Shown piece after piece: positions 8,048 to 16,435 of a stretch of DNA of 64,000 nucleotides. The DNA is from Thalassobacillus_A hwangdonensis. Its GTDB lineage: Bacteria; Bacillota; Bacilli; Bacillales; Halobacillaceae. The stretch covers positions 1,302,001 through 1,366,000 of the forward strand of contig NZ_JBHTKL010000001.1 of NCBI RefSeq assembly GCF_042675915.1, given 5' to 3'. Position 1 is the first letter of the stretch. Every line of letters begins with the position of its first letter. The notes below the pieces were generated by a model. That model was not told the origin of the DNA. It did not search any database and saw only the letters and a program-made list of their open reading frames with translations. The position numbers were made by a program, and so were the translations under genes.

Positions 8048-8076
8048 ATCATAAGTAAAAGCATGGCCAATGTAAA
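8048..8076 (-). promoter_or_regulatory. Probable lonA promoter
   Basis: TTTACA, a 17-bp spacer and TATGAT on the minus strand lie about 45 bp upstream of the lonA ATG and fit a housekeeping sigma promoter. No clear CtsR heptad repeat is seen. Confidence 0.5.
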
Positions 8077-8187
8077 ACCATACGTATGTCATTCAGCCTA
8101 TTCAACTGTACATTATTGTTGCCTATGTAAGTCGTTTCATCCGATTCAGATGTTGGAAGCAAATAAAGAATTTCCTGAAAATGAATG

Positions 8188-8218
8188 AGGCTACGCTACA
8201 TCATGTGCAGCGCAGCCT
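8188..8218 (-). terminator. Terminator after clpX
   Basis: The hairpin AGGCTGCGCTGCA / TGTAGCGTAGCCT has two G-T type mispairs and a 5-base loop. The T-tract that follows (CATTCATTTTC) is weak. Confidence 0.6.
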
Positions 8219-8253
8219 GAAGACAGCCTTCAAATGGCCGACCAATTATTTAA

Positions 8254-9531
8254 TCATGCACTCTCTTTTGGAGATTCTTTGTTATCATCCTGAACTGTAC
8301 CATCTTTCAGTACCAGCTTAGGACGTCCATTCTCGTTAGAGACGGTTTCATCTGTAATAACACATTTATCGATGTCGTCACGTGAAGGTAAGTCATACAT
8401 CACATCGAGCATGATTCCTTCAATGATGGATCGAAGTCCACGGGCACCCGTTTTACGTTCAATTGCTTTTTTGGCAATTTCCTTAAGTGCTCCATCTTCA
8501 AACTCCAATTCCACATGATCGATTTGTAAAAGCTTCTGGTATTGCTTGACCAGTGCGTTTTTAGGTTTTGTCAGAATTTCTACCAACGCTTCTTCATCAA
8601 GTGGTTCCAAGCTACCAATGACTGGCAAACGTCCGATGAACTCTGGAATCAAGCCATAACGTAACAAATCTTCAGGGAGAACTTTCGTCAGCAATTTACC
8701 TTTATCCAAATCATCGTTCACTTCTTCAGATCCGAATCCGATCACCTTTTTACCTAGACGGCGTTTGATGATCTGATCAATGCCGTCGAAGGCGCCACCA
8801 ACGATGAATAGCACGTTGGTTGTATCGATTTGGATGAATTCCTGATGAGGATGCTTACGGCCACCTTGAGGTGGTACGCTTGCTGTTGTACCTTCAAGAA
8901 TCTTCAACAGTGCCTGCTGGACACCTTCACCTGAAACATCACGAGTGATGGAAGGGTTCTCAGATTTACGTGCTACTTTATCGATTTCATCGATGTAGAT
9001 GATTCCTTTTTCTGCTTTCTCCACATCATAATCAGCTGCCTGAATCAGTTTCAACAGGATGTTCTCCACGTCTTCACCGACATAACCAGCTTCCGTCAAG
9101 GAGGTGGCATCAGCAATCGCGAATGGAACGTTAAGAATGCGGGCCAATGTTTGAGCTAGAAGGGTCTTACCGCTTCCTGTAGGTCCAATCATACAGATGT
9201 TACTTTTGGACAGCTCTACATCGTCATTTTTCTGAGTAGCATTGATACGCTTGTAATGGTTATAAACCGCAACGGACAGGTTCTTCTTCGCCTGATCCTG
9301 ACCAATTACATAATCATTGAGGATTTCACGGATTTCCTGAGGCTTTGGAACTTCTTTGAATTCCACTTCTTCCTCATTACCTAACTCCTCTTCTACGATC
9401 TCCGTACATAACTCGATACATTCATCACATATATAAACACCAGGTCCGGCGACAAGCTTCCGAACTTGTTCTTGGCTTTTACCACAGAAAGAACATTTCA
9501 ATTGTCCTTTTTCATCATTAAATTTAAACAT
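8254..9531 (-). CDS. clpX: ATP-dependent Clp protease ATP-binding subunit ClpX
   Basis: This AAA+ unfoldase delivers substrates to ClpP. The N-terminal zinc-binding domain has cysteines near residues 13, 16, 35 and 38 (CSFC, CDEC). Walker A is GPTGSGKT, Walker B IIYIDEIDK, and an RYGLIPEFIGRLPVI segment follows. The IGF loop that contacts ClpP is visible as KVIGFG. The length, 425 residues, is normal. ATG 9531 (MFKFNDEKG) has AAGGGGTG upstream; the in-frame GTG three codons earlier lies too close to it. It sits downstream of tig as in B. subtilis but has its own promoter. Confidence 0.97.
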   Translation of the reverse strand: MFKFNDEKGQLKCSFCGKSQEQVRKLVAGPGVYICDECIELCTEIVEEELGNEEEVEFKEVPKPQEIREILNDYVIGQDQAKKNLSVAVYNHYKRINATQKNDDVELSKSNICMIGPTGSGKTLLAQTLARILNVPFAIADATSLTEAGYVGEDVENILLKLIQAADYDVEKAEKGIIYIDEIDKVARKSENPSITRDVSGEGVQQALLKILEGTTASVPPQGGRKHPHQEFIQIDTTNVLFIVGGAFDGIDQIIKRRLGKKVIGFGSEEVNDDLDKGKLLTKVLPEDLLRYGLIPEFIGRLPVIGSLEPLDEEALVEILTKPKNALVKQYQKLLQIDHVELEFEDGALKEIAKKAIERKTGARGLRSIIEGIMLDVMYDLPSRDDIDKCVITDETVSNENGRPKLVLKDGTVQDDNKESPKESA

Positions 9532-9685
9532 TCGATTCACCCCTTATTAATCTGACGAAAAATATCTATGTTCAGTTTCATGATTCACGGAATAATCAAA
9601 CTGCACCTTTAGGTAATCATAACAAATATCAGACCTCTAAAAAAGTAATAACTTTTGGATTTCCTGTTTGCATTCGTCAATAATC

Positions 9686-9714
9686 ATTATGTAGATACCT
9701 GCTGAATAAGTCAA
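9686..9714 (-). promoter_or_regulatory. clpX promoter
   Basis: TTGACT-N17-CATAAT on the minus strand matches the housekeeping consensus well and lies in the 360-bp gap between the tig terminator and clpX. A second extended -10 (TGTTATGAT) lies near 9618-9626. I see no gene in this gap. Confidence 0.65.
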
Positions 9715-9896
9715 ACGTTAGACGGCACTTTACTCAAGGCTGATTGCGGCAGATTTTCTGATCATGGAAAACGATATACAGCTCCTGATTCACAATCGAT
9801 AACTTCTATAGTATATGTAACAGCCTCCCGCCTTCATTCGATCTGTTACAAAATAGTCTAGCATTTTATTGGCGAATCTATACGTATGTAGATGAG

Positions 9897-9928
9897 AAAA
9901 CAAGGCGCGAATATAAATTCACGCCTTG
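9897..9928 (-). terminator. Terminator of tig
   Basis: CAAGGCGTGAAT pairs with ATTCGCGCCTTG (one G-T pair) around a 4-base loop, and TTTTCTC follows on the minus strand, 17 bp after the tig stop. Confidence 0.85.
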
Positions 9929-9944
9929 TCATATTTCAATCTTA

Positions 9945-11234
9945 TTATTCAGCTTTTTTGCTGTTATCAACCAATACATCAATTGCTTTGCGCACTTTAA
10001 GATCTTCTTTGATCATATCTGTGTTTCCGCCAAGCATTTGCGTCAAGTTGTCGACATCTGTCTGGTACATGGAAGCCATTTTTTCAAGCTCAGCATTGAC
10101 ATCTTCTTCTGTAACTTCGACATTCTCTGCATTAGAGATCGCTTCAAGTGTCAAGTTCGTCTTCACACGTTTACCAGCATCTTCTTTCATCTGCTCGCGA
10201 AGTGCATCTTCGTCTTGACCACTGAACTGGAAGTACATATCTTTTGTCATGCCTTGCATTTGAAGACGCTGTTCAAATTCCTGAACCATACGATCCAATT
10301 CTGTATCGACCATAGCATCCGGAATTTCTACTTCTGCATTGTCAGAAGCTTTTTGAACTAGCGTTTCACGCTTGTTGTTGTCTGCCTCAGATTTCTTCTG
10401 CTCTTCCAGACGCTCACGTGTCTTCTTCTTAAGTTCGTCAAGTGTTTCAACTTCTTCGTCGACATCTTTTGCGAACTCATCATCAAGTTCAGGTAGTTCT
10501 TTACCTTTCACTTCATGGATTTTTACCTTGAATGTAGCAGCTTTACCTGCCAACTCTTCTGCATGGTATTCTTCAGGGAAAGTGACTTCTACATCAAGTT
10601 CTTCTCCTGCTTTTTTACCTGAAAGCTGCTCTTCGAATCCAGGAATGAATGTGCCAGAACCGATTTCAAGAGAGTAGTTGTCTGCCTGACCGCCTTCGAA
10701 TGCTTCGCCATCAACGAATCCTTCGAAGTCCATGATGACAGTATCGCCATCTTCTACTGCTCCTTCTTCTTTGACAACCAATTCAGCCTGCTTCTCTTGA
10801 AGCTGCTTCAATTCGTTATCAACATCTTCGTCAGTCACTTCTGTTTCAAGCTCTTCAACTTCAAGACCTTTGTACTCGCCAAGTTTAACTTCCGGCTTGA
10901 CAGTGACTTCTGCAGTGAAGACAACGCCTTTACCTTTTTCAATTTCTTTTACGTCAACTTCCGGACGATCAACTGGTTCAATTTCAGTTTCCTGAACTGC
11001 TTGCATATAAGCTTCAGGAAGAACGATATCAAGCGCATCCTGATATAGGGATTCTACTCCGAAACGCTGTTCAAACATTTTACGTGGCATTTTACCTTTA
11101 CGGAAGCCAGGTACCTGTACTTGTTTAACAACCTTTTTGAATGCTTGATCCAACGCAGCATCAAATTGATCTGCAGGAACTTCTACAGTTAATAGTCCCT
11201 GGTTTCCTTCTTGCTTTTCCCATTTTGCTGACAT
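9945..11234 (-). CDS. tig: Trigger factor, ribosome-associated chaperone
   Basis: This peptidyl-prolyl isomerase and chaperone binds nascent chains at the ribosome exit tunnel. The ribosome-binding loop is visible as VPGFRKGKMPR near residue 45. The central FKBP-like domain includes GDTVIMDFEGFVDGEAFEGG, and a long acidic, helical C-terminal chaperone domain follows. The 429 residues match the family. ATG 11234 (MSAKWEKQEG) has GGAGGG seven to eight bases upstream, so extending it to a further upstream start is not supported. It is conserved upstream of clpX. Confidence 0.97.
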   Translation of the reverse strand: MSAKWEKQEGNQGLLTVEVPADQFDAALDQAFKKVVKQVQVPGFRKGKMPRKMFEQRFGVESLYQDALDIVLPEAYMQAVQETEIEPVDRPEVDVKEIEKGKGVVFTAEVTVKPEVKLGEYKGLEVEELETEVTDEDVDNELKQLQEKQAELVVKEEGAVEDGDTVIMDFEGFVDGEAFEGGQADNYSLEIGSGTFIPGFEEQLSGKKAGEELDVEVTFPEEYHAEELAGKAATFKVKIHEVKGKELPELDDEFAKDVDEEVETLDELKKKTRERLEEQKKSEADNNKRETLVQKASDNAEVEIPDAMVDTELDRMVQEFEQRLQMQGMTKDMYFQFSGQDEDALREQMKEDAGKRVKTNLTLEAISNAENVEVTEEDVNAELEKMASMYQTDVDNLTQMLGGNTDMIKEDLKVRKAIDVLVDNSKKAE

Positions 11235-11335
11235 AAAATTATTCCCTCCAACATCTATTGTTCCATTCCGCCTGGACAGGCGTGATAGACTTTTAATTTT
11301 CATCGTTTATACGAATCTAATTTTGCAACCACTAT

Positions 11336-11363
11336 ATTATAACATAAATGCCGTACCTTTCAA
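11336..11363 (-). promoter_or_regulatory. tig promoter
   Basis: TTGAAA-N16-TATAAT, with TGT before the -10 giving an extended -10, lies about 100 bp upstream of the tig ATG on the minus strand. Confidence 0.75.
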
Positions 11364-11406
11364 CAGAAGGAATTCAGCACCCTTTCCATCTTGATGAATC
11401 TATCAA

Positions 11407-12387
11407 TCATTCACCGAGGATCAAAGCATAATGCTGCTCACAAAGCTGAATTTCCTGTTTATACCGTTCCACATCCTCGTCATTCATGTCCTCAGAAATC
11501 GGCAACTGTAAATATTCATGACCAAGTTCCTTCAATGCAGCGACGATTTTCTGCACTTCCTCTTCATTCGGCAGCAATGGGTAGCGAACGAAAAGATAAC
11601 GGTATAACAACTTCTGCAGCATGTCGTACATGGTTGGATTCTTCTGTTCCAAGTCCCCTAATCTCAATTCGATCTGTTGCATGACATAATTCGAATGAAG
11701 ATCTTTCAACTTCGATGGGTTGATTAATTCTTCCACTCCAAACTTATGTATGAGTATGTTCCGGTCTACCTGGTATTCCTGAAACCATTGCACAATGCCG
11801 GTTTTGATGATCGGGTGTACCTTTGGCTGCTTCAGCCGATCCACGAATTGATCGAGAAAAGGATGAGGGTCCTGCCTGCGCAACTTAACGATATTCCGCC
11901 ATTGGGCTTGGACATCGTCTCGATCAAGGCTTACTTCAAAATCCTCCACAAGCTTATTCCCTGTCTTTTCGTCCTGGTCCTCAGCAAGTTTTCTACTTAC
12001 TTCATATAATTGCCAGAACTGGGTACGCATCTGTTGGGGGATATTTTCCTCTTCGAAGATTTCTTCCAATAAACTAACGAGTTCTGCATACCTGCTTGTC
12101 TGAAAAAGGATGGTCAGATAGATATGTAGGTATTGATAATAGTTATCTGTATCATGTTTCATCAGGTACTCACAAAGATCCTCCGCCTGCTCCAGCCTGC
12201 CTAGTTCCATCAGGCTTACAAGCTTACCAGTAATCACATCCTGCGATGCAACATCATGTTCGAACAATGGTTCAAATCGTTGAAGCGCTTCTTCGTATTT
12301 TTTCTCTTTAATCGCTTGTAAACCTTCGTCTTCCAGTCTTTGTTTCCATTTCGGGAACATCACCACATTCCCTTGTTTCTTGTCCAT
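11407..12387 (-). CDS. ysoA: TPR-repeat protein YsoA
   Basis: This 326-residue soluble protein consists of helical repeats of tetratricopeptide character (for example EGLQAIKEKKYEEALQRFE near residue 20 and GRLEQAEDLCEYLMKH). It has no signal peptide or membrane segment. Position immediately upstream of tig matches ysoA of B. subtilis. Its molecular role is unknown; TPR folds usually mediate protein contacts. ATG 12387 has AAGGGTG a few bases upstream. Confidence 0.85.
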   Translation of the reverse strand: MDKKQGNVVMFPKWKQRLEDEGLQAIKEKKYEEALQRFEPLFEHDVASQDVITGKLVSLMELGRLEQAEDLCEYLMKHDTDNYYQYLHIYLTILFQTSRYAELVSLLEEIFEEENIPQQMRTQFWQLYEVSRKLAEDQDEKTGNKLVEDFEVSLDRDDVQAQWRNIVKLRRQDPHPFLDQFVDRLKQPKVHPIIKTGIVQWFQEYQVDRNILIHKFGVEELINPSKLKDLHSNYVMQQIELRLGDLEQKNPTMYDMLQKLLYRYLFVRYPLLPNEEEVQKIVAALKELGHEYLQLPISEDMNDEDVERYKQEIQLCEQHYALILGE

Positions 12388-12486
12388 ACGGCACCCTTCC
12401 CACTCAAATGATATGTATCGTTCTATATCTTTATATCATTCCCAACTTTCAGTATAACAAACCTGTTATAAAAAACATCCTCAAGG

Positions 12487-12519
12487 GGTGGCAGGGAAAC
12501 AACGCTCTTCCCTGCCACC
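12487..12519 (-). terminator. Terminator of the tRNA transcript
   Basis: A 12-bp perfect stem GGTGGCAGGGAA / TTCCCTGCCACC with a 9-base loop lies downstream of tRNA-Arg. On the minus strand a run of six T follows after a short gap. Confidence 0.7.
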
Positions 12520-12586
12520 ACCTCTTGTTAATTGAGAAAAACAAAAAAAGCCTTGGTATCAACCAACGCTTTGTATGTATAAATAA

Positions 12587-12663
12587 TGGCGTCCCAGGAG
12601 CGATTCGAACGCCCGACCGACAGCTTAGAAGGCTGTTGCTCTATCCTGCTGAGCTACTGGGAC
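12587..12663 (-). tRNA. tRNA-Arg (anticodon TCT)
   Basis: The minus strand folds as a full cloverleaf. The acceptor stem is GTCCCAG/CTGGGAC, the anticodon stem ACAGC/GCTGT has loop CTTCTAA, the T-loop is GTTCGAATC, and the CCA end is encoded. Anticodon TCT reads AGA/AGG. It is second in a two-tRNA transcript. Confidence 0.97.
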
Positions 12664-12740
12664 TTAGATAATAAATATTAAATTGTGGATCAATTTTCGT
12701 TGAGTGCAACGGAACAACTCGATGTTATTCAAATATTAAA

Positions 12741-12814
12741 TGGAGCGGGTGAAGGGAATCGAACCCTCGTCATCAGCTTGGAAGGCTGAGGTTTTACCAT
12801 TAAACTACACCCGC
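12741..12814 (-). tRNA. tRNA-Gly (anticodon TCC)
   Basis: The cloverleaf on the minus strand has acceptor GCGGGTG/CACCCGC, anticodon stem TCAGC/GCTGA with loop CTTCCAA, T-loop GGTTCGATT and an encoded CCA. TCC decodes GGA/GGG. The first 11 bases also occur as an isolated fragment at 12950-12960. Confidence 0.97.
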
Positions 12815-12840
12815 GCGATATATAGGTGGAGAATATTAAT

Positions 12841-12948
12841 TTTGAACACGCTCTATAGTTTTGTGCCCCTTCCTCTACTAGATTATTCGAAGAAGAAGAT
12901 CCGTCCGTCGGGGCAACTCGTAGCTTACTTGGTGGATGTTTCGCTCGT
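12841..12948 (-). repeat. Direct repeat copy A in the tRNA leader
   Basis: About 105 bp resemble copy B at 12978-13070. Shared blocks include CCTTCCTCTACTAGATTATT, GCTTACTTGGTGGA and GCTCGT (plus strand), with a divergent middle. It lies between the promoter and tRNA-Gly. Short frames across it encode similar peptides in both copies only because the DNA is duplicated; no ribosome site supports them. Confidence 0.75.
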
Positions 12949-12977
12949 CACTACACCCGCTGGTGCTCATCTGTTTT

Positions 12978-13070
12978 TTTGAACATTGTCCGGTTTTATG
13001 TCCCTTCCTCTACTAGATTATTCGAGGAATTTGAGCCAAGTCACTGCTTACTTGGTGGAGTTTTGCTCGT
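12978..13070 (-). repeat. Direct repeat copy B in the tRNA leader
   Basis: This is the second copy of the leader repeat, nearest the promoter. Between copies A and B lies ACTACACCCGC (12950-12960), identical to the 5' end of tRNA-Gly, which suggests a former tandem duplication that included the tRNA and then lost it. Confidence 0.75.
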
Positions 13071-13096
13071 GGGAATTGTTTTTTGAGACAAGTTAT

Positions 13097-13125
13097 ATTA
13101 TATTAACTGATTTTATCTTTGTCAA
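13097..13125 (-). promoter_or_regulatory. Consensus promoter of the tRNA-Gly/tRNA-Arg unit
   Basis: TTGACA, a 17-bp spacer and TATAAT on the minus strand match the housekeeping consensus at all 12 positions. Transcription would start near 13090 and run about 275 nt through the duplicated leader before tRNA-Gly. Confidence 0.88.
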
Positions 13126-13130
13126 CATCT

Positions 13131-13162
13131 TTTTTGGCAGAGGATCAGTCCTCTGCCAAAAA
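13131..13162. other. Perfect 14-bp hairpin overlapping the ysnB stop
   Basis: TTTTTGGCAGAGGA and its exact complement flank a TCAG loop. A residues, not T, follow the stem on both strands, so it is not a standard intrinsic terminator in either direction. It encodes the last codons of ysnB and ends five bases from the tRNA -35 box. Confidence 0.7.
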
Positions 13163-13669
13163 GGAAGTTTGGTATTTTAAGTCAAGCGTATTTCCCTGGA
13201 TATCATAGTATTGTAAAGTGACTGCCTCACGTGACTCCCAGGAAAGGATTGCATAGGTAGGCTCAACCCTGTTCCTGGGCAGCCTGGCACTCCCGGGGTT
13301 GATGAAAAGACGGCCATTGACATGTTCCGCTCCAGCCATATGAGAATGGCCGAAGCATACGACGTCCGCTCCTGCCTCTTCCGCGCGGTAATTGAGTGGC
13401 ATCAAAGTCGATTTGATCTGGAACAGGTGTCCGTGTGTCACGAAAAAGTTCAGTTCACCGACTGTGATTGACTGCTCTTCAACCATTTCGGGATGGAAAT
13501 CACAGTTCCCTTTCGCATAATAGAACCCTTCCAATTCGGGTGCATTGGGGTCGAGTTCAGAATCACCACAATGGATCATTGCATCGACACTTGATTGATG
13601 TCGTTCTTTTACCGCCTGCAACTCCTTCGTAAGTCCGTGTGTATCACTGATAATAAGAACGCTGGGCAT
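13145..13669 (-). CDS. ysnB: YfcE/YsnB-type metallophosphoesterase
   Basis: This 174-residue calcineurin-like phosphoesterase has metal ligands visible as SDTHG near residue 8, HCGDSE, KGNCD, VTHGH and CFGHSHMA. It is a cytoplasmic enzyme likely to act on phosphodiesters or phosphomonoesters; the natural substrate is not known. AGGGGAGAG precedes the ATG. It follows rdgB by 16 bp, as in B. subtilis (rph-ysnA-ysnB). Confidence 0.92.
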   Translation of the reverse strand: MPSVLIISDTHGLTKELQAVKERHQSSVDAMIHCGDSELDPNAPELEGFYYAKGNCDFHPEMVEEQSITVGELNFFVTHGHLFQIKSTLMPLNYRAEEAGADVVCFGHSHMAGAEHVNGRLFINPGSARLPRNRVEPTYAILSWESREAVTLQYYDIQGNTLDLKYQTSFLAED

Positions 13670-13685
13670 GCTTCTCTCCCCTTTG

Positions 13686-14282
13686 TTAACTGTTCTGGTT
13701 CTTAAGCCACTCCTCCACCTTCTTTATGGCATTGCGCCGGTGGCTGATCGCATTTTTTTCAGATGGATCATGTTCTGCCATTGATCGATCTGCACCTTCC
13801 GGATAAAAAATCGGGTCATAACCGAATCCATTCGTCCCCCTAGGTTCACGACCAATCGAACCTTCACACGTGCCTCTTTCTACAAATGTCGGATGGCCAG
13901 GACGTGCAACCGCAACACTGCAAACGAATCGTGCAGTACGCTGTTCATCTGGTACTTGTTGCATTTCCTCGAGTACCTTCTCCATATTTTTCACATCGTC
14001 TTTTTCTTCCCCTGCATATCGGGCAGAATAGACACCTGGTCTTCCGTCAAGCGCATCAATCTCCAACCCGGAATCATCTGCAAGTACAGGGATGCCTTTC
14101 CATTCTGCAATCGTTTCCGCTTTGATCGTTGCGTTCTCTTCGAATGTTAGACCATCCTCAACGATGTCCCCTTCAAAATCAAGGTCAAGCAGTGATTTGA
14201 CTTCGATCCCGAAGTCTTTCAACATTTCCTTGAATTCTTTCACTTTTCCTGCATTTTTCGTGGCAATGACTAATTCTTTCAT
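13686..14282 (-). CDS. rdgB: XTP/dITP diphosphatase (RdgB/HAM1)
   Basis: This house-cleaning pyrophosphatase removes dITP, XTP and ITP from the nucleotide pool. It shows the N-terminal substrate motif IATKNAGKVKEF, LADDSGLEIDAL, PGVYSARYAG and the C-terminal SHRRNA. The 198 residues are normal. Its ATG overlaps the rph stop in ATGA, so the two are translationally coupled. The B. subtilis name is ysnA. Confidence 0.96.
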   Translation of the reverse strand: MKELVIATKNAGKVKEFKEMLKDFGIEVKSLLDLDFEGDIVEDGLTFEENATIKAETIAEWKGIPVLADDSGLEIDALDGRPGVYSARYAGEEKDDVKNMEKVLEEMQQVPDEQRTARFVCSVAVARPGHPTFVERGTCEGSIGREPRGTNGFGYDPIFYPEGADRSMAEHDPSEKNAISHRRNAIKKVEEWLKNQNS

Positions 14283-15052
14283 TGAGCTTCCTCAGCAGGT
14301 TCGGCATTGATTTTTTTATCAATGTGATTGGCAAGCTCGCCAATTGCAGTTTTCTGAATCTCGAATAACTCCTGAATTCCATCTTGACCTAGTTCAAGCA
14401 TTTGCTGCAACTGCTTCATGGAGAAAGTAGACTCTTCTCCGGTGCCCTGCAATTCTACAAATTCACCGTCACCTGTCATAATGATGTTCATATCCACTTC
14501 TGCTTTGCTGTCTTCCTGATAACAAAGATCCAGCACTTCGCCTTCATTGGCAAGTACACCTACAGAAGTAGCAGCCAAGTAGTTCTTTATCGGTAACTCT
14601 TTCAGTACTTTTCGTTCAATCAACTTTCCGAATGCCAGGACTACAGCAACAAATGCGCCTGTAATCGAAGCAGTGCGCGTACCGCCATCTGCCTGTATGA
14701 CATCACAATCTACCCATACCGTACGTTCACCGATTTTGTCTAAATCGACGACAGCCCGTAGAGAACGTCCTATCAAACGCTGGATTTCCATCGTTCTTCC
14801 TGACACTTTCCCTTTGGAAGATTCACGTATATTCCTTTGTTCAGTTGCGCGTGGAAGCATCGCATACTCAGCTGTGATCCACCCTTTACCTTGACCTCGC
14901 ATAAATGGTGGAACTCTATCTTCAACACTTGCGTTACAGATGACCTTCGTATCACCCACACTGATCAGTACAGAGCCTTCTGGGTGCTTGACGTAGTCCG
15001 TTTCTATTGTTGTTGGTCTCAGTTCATTTGCTTTTCGTTCATCCACTCGCAT
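14279..15052 (-). CDS. rph: Ribonuclease PH
   Basis: This phosphorolytic 3'-5' exoribonuclease trims tRNA 3' ends, using phosphate and releasing nucleoside diphosphates. It shows the RPTTIETDY start, VICNASVEDRVPPF, phosphate-site arginines in RNIRESSKGKVSGRTMEIQRLIGR, VDCDVIQADGGTR and GDGEFVELQGTGEE. The 257 residues match the family. AAGGAGG lies nine bases before ATG 15052. It is the middle of gerM-rph-rdgB-ysnB. Confidence 0.97.
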   Translation of the reverse strand: MRVDERKANELRPTTIETDYVKHPEGSVLISVGDTKVICNASVEDRVPPFMRGQGKGWITAEYAMLPRATEQRNIRESSKGKVSGRTMEIQRLIGRSLRAVVDLDKIGERTVWVDCDVIQADGGTRTASITGAFVAVVLAFGKLIERKVLKELPIKNYLAATSVGVLANEGEVLDLCYQEDSKAEVDMNIIMTGDGEFVELQGTGEESTFSMKQLQQMLELGQDGIQELFEIQKTAIGELANHIDKKINAEPAEEAQ

Positions 15053-15136
15053 AAGTGACGTCCTCCTTTTTCCATATCCTTGCCCATCTTAACACAAAAT
15101 ATAAAAAATGCGTAGCTAACCAAATCCCAATTAAAT

Positions 15137-15160
15137 AAGCCTCGCCGAAGAGCGAGGCTT
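15137..15160 (-). terminator. Terminator of gerM
   Basis: AAGCCTCGC/GCGAGGCTT encloses a 6-base loop and is followed by TATTTAATT on the minus strand, between gerM and rph. Confidence 0.75.
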
Positions 15161-15175
15161 GTCATGATTGAAGGA

Positions 15176-16297
15176 TCAGAAACTCTCTACACCAGTGACA
15201 TCGGATCGTGTTACTGGCTCTGCATAAGAAGTTCCATCTTCACTGAATACTTGATCTACACCTTCCACATTCACCTGAATGGCATCCACGCCATTCTGTT
15301 CTGTCAACGTCATGACCAGGCTTTTCATGACATGTTCAGAAACGGATTTCTTTTCAAAGTTGGACAAAAGAGCCTCGTTGAATGATAGCGAAAGAACTCC
15401 TTCATCAAACTGCACTCCTTCCAACTCCGCCTTATCATTGAATGCGTTCAGAAGCGGAAGGTCGAAAGCCGGACCTTTCAATAAAGCTTGTACAACTGCC
15501 TCGTAATTATCGCTGCCTTCATTCTCGATCATGGTCGTAACAGGTACATAATAGAAGTCCTGACTCTCGGTTTGAGCTGGATAGTAAAGCGTAACCGCTT
15601 TACTATCCATAAGATCCCCTACATCACCAGGGTGTACATTGATTCCATTCGACCTTGATACACCGTCGGATATAGGTGTTCCATTAACAGGCATGACATC
15701 TTTTTCATACCCATTGATCCAGAGCTTGATACGATCGACACCTTCAAACTGAGTCAATGTGAATGTCATTGCCTGGAGAATCTTCTGCTCATCTTCCGGG
15801 CGGTAATTAGCAAACTCTTTGGAAACATCTACAACCAGCGTTCCATTCGCTTCAGGATTCAACCCAAGGATCTGTGTCCCCGCAGGTAATACCGCCTGGA
15901 AGCCATTTGGCAGAAGTTCGGTCACAGGACCATCTTTAACGAGATATTCCAATGCCTGCCTTGCTACCTCTTTGGAATCCGATTTAGGTATCTCCACTGT
16001 TTGTGGCACGACCATTCCGTTGGCATCCATTAAGAACAACTGGCGTTTCACTGTTTCTTCAATAGCTACTTCTTCACCAGCACCTTCTTCTGAAGTGTTT
16101 TCCGTTGTATCTTCACCTGTCACTTCAGCTGTATCTTCCGCATCTGCTTCAGGTGAGTTGCTGTCGTTTTCTACATATTCTACATCTTGAGGTGAATCGA
16201 TTTCTTCCAGGCTCTGTTCACCTTCAAATAAACATCCTGTCAATAACACGATGCTGGAAAAACCGATAATAACCGGGCCAATCACACGCTTTTTCAT
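15176..16297 (-). CDS. gerM: Spore germination/sporulation lipoprotein GerM
   Basis: GerM contributes to forespore engulfment and germination and acts in the mother-cell membrane as part of the forespore-facing channel complex in B. subtilis. The signal peptide has lipobox LTGC with the cysteine near residue 22. A very acidic low-complexity linker (about residues 27-80, rich in E, D, T) follows, then two GerMN domains (near 90-210 and 225-350), each with a KxWxNGYE or VNVEGV type core. AGGAGGGG precedes the ATG. The upstream region has a GTATATAT element that could be a sigma-E -10, but I could not define the -35. Confidence 0.93.
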   Translation of the reverse strand: MKKRVIGPVIIGFSSIVLLTGCLFEGEQSLEEIDSPQDVEYVENDSNSPEADAEDTAEVTGEDTTENTSEEGAGEEVAIEETVKRQLFLMDANGMVVPQTVEIPKSDSKEVARQALEYLVKDGPVTELLPNGFQAVLPAGTQILGLNPEANGTLVVDVSKEFANYRPEDEQKILQAMTFTLTQFEGVDRIKLWINGYEKDVMPVNGTPISDGVSRSNGINVHPGDVGDLMDSKAVTLYYPAQTESQDFYYVPVTTMIENEGSDNYEAVVQALLKGPAFDLPLLNAFNDKAELEGVQFDEGVLSLSFNEALLSNFEKKSVSEHVMKSLVMTLTEQNGVDAIQVNVEGVDQVFSEDGTSYAEPVTRSDVTGVESF

Positions 16298-16385
16298 GCT
16301 TTCCCCTCCTATGATGGTTTGTACTACTATATATACGAGCAGTTGAATGATTTAGACCATCTTTCATTAGAAGGAAATTTATACA

Positions 16386-16422
16386 TTTATGAAAAAATAA
16401 AAACGCATGGGAGCTCCATGCG
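16386..16422 (-). terminator. Terminator of racE
   Basis: CGCATGG/CCATGCG with a 5-base loop is followed on the minus strand by TTTTTATTTTTTC, directly after the racE stop. Confidence 0.88.
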
Positions 16423-16435
16423 CTTCTTTCATCCG

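Noticed and set aside
7999..8092. N-terminal extension of LonA
   Set aside because: No conservation with Lon proteins; the GGAGGTG site points to ATG 7999.
12740..13180. Two plus-strand frames encoding similar PLLDYS-containing peptides
   Set aside because: The similarity comes from the duplicated DNA of the tRNA leader; the frames cross tRNA-Gly or the promoter and lack ribosome sites.
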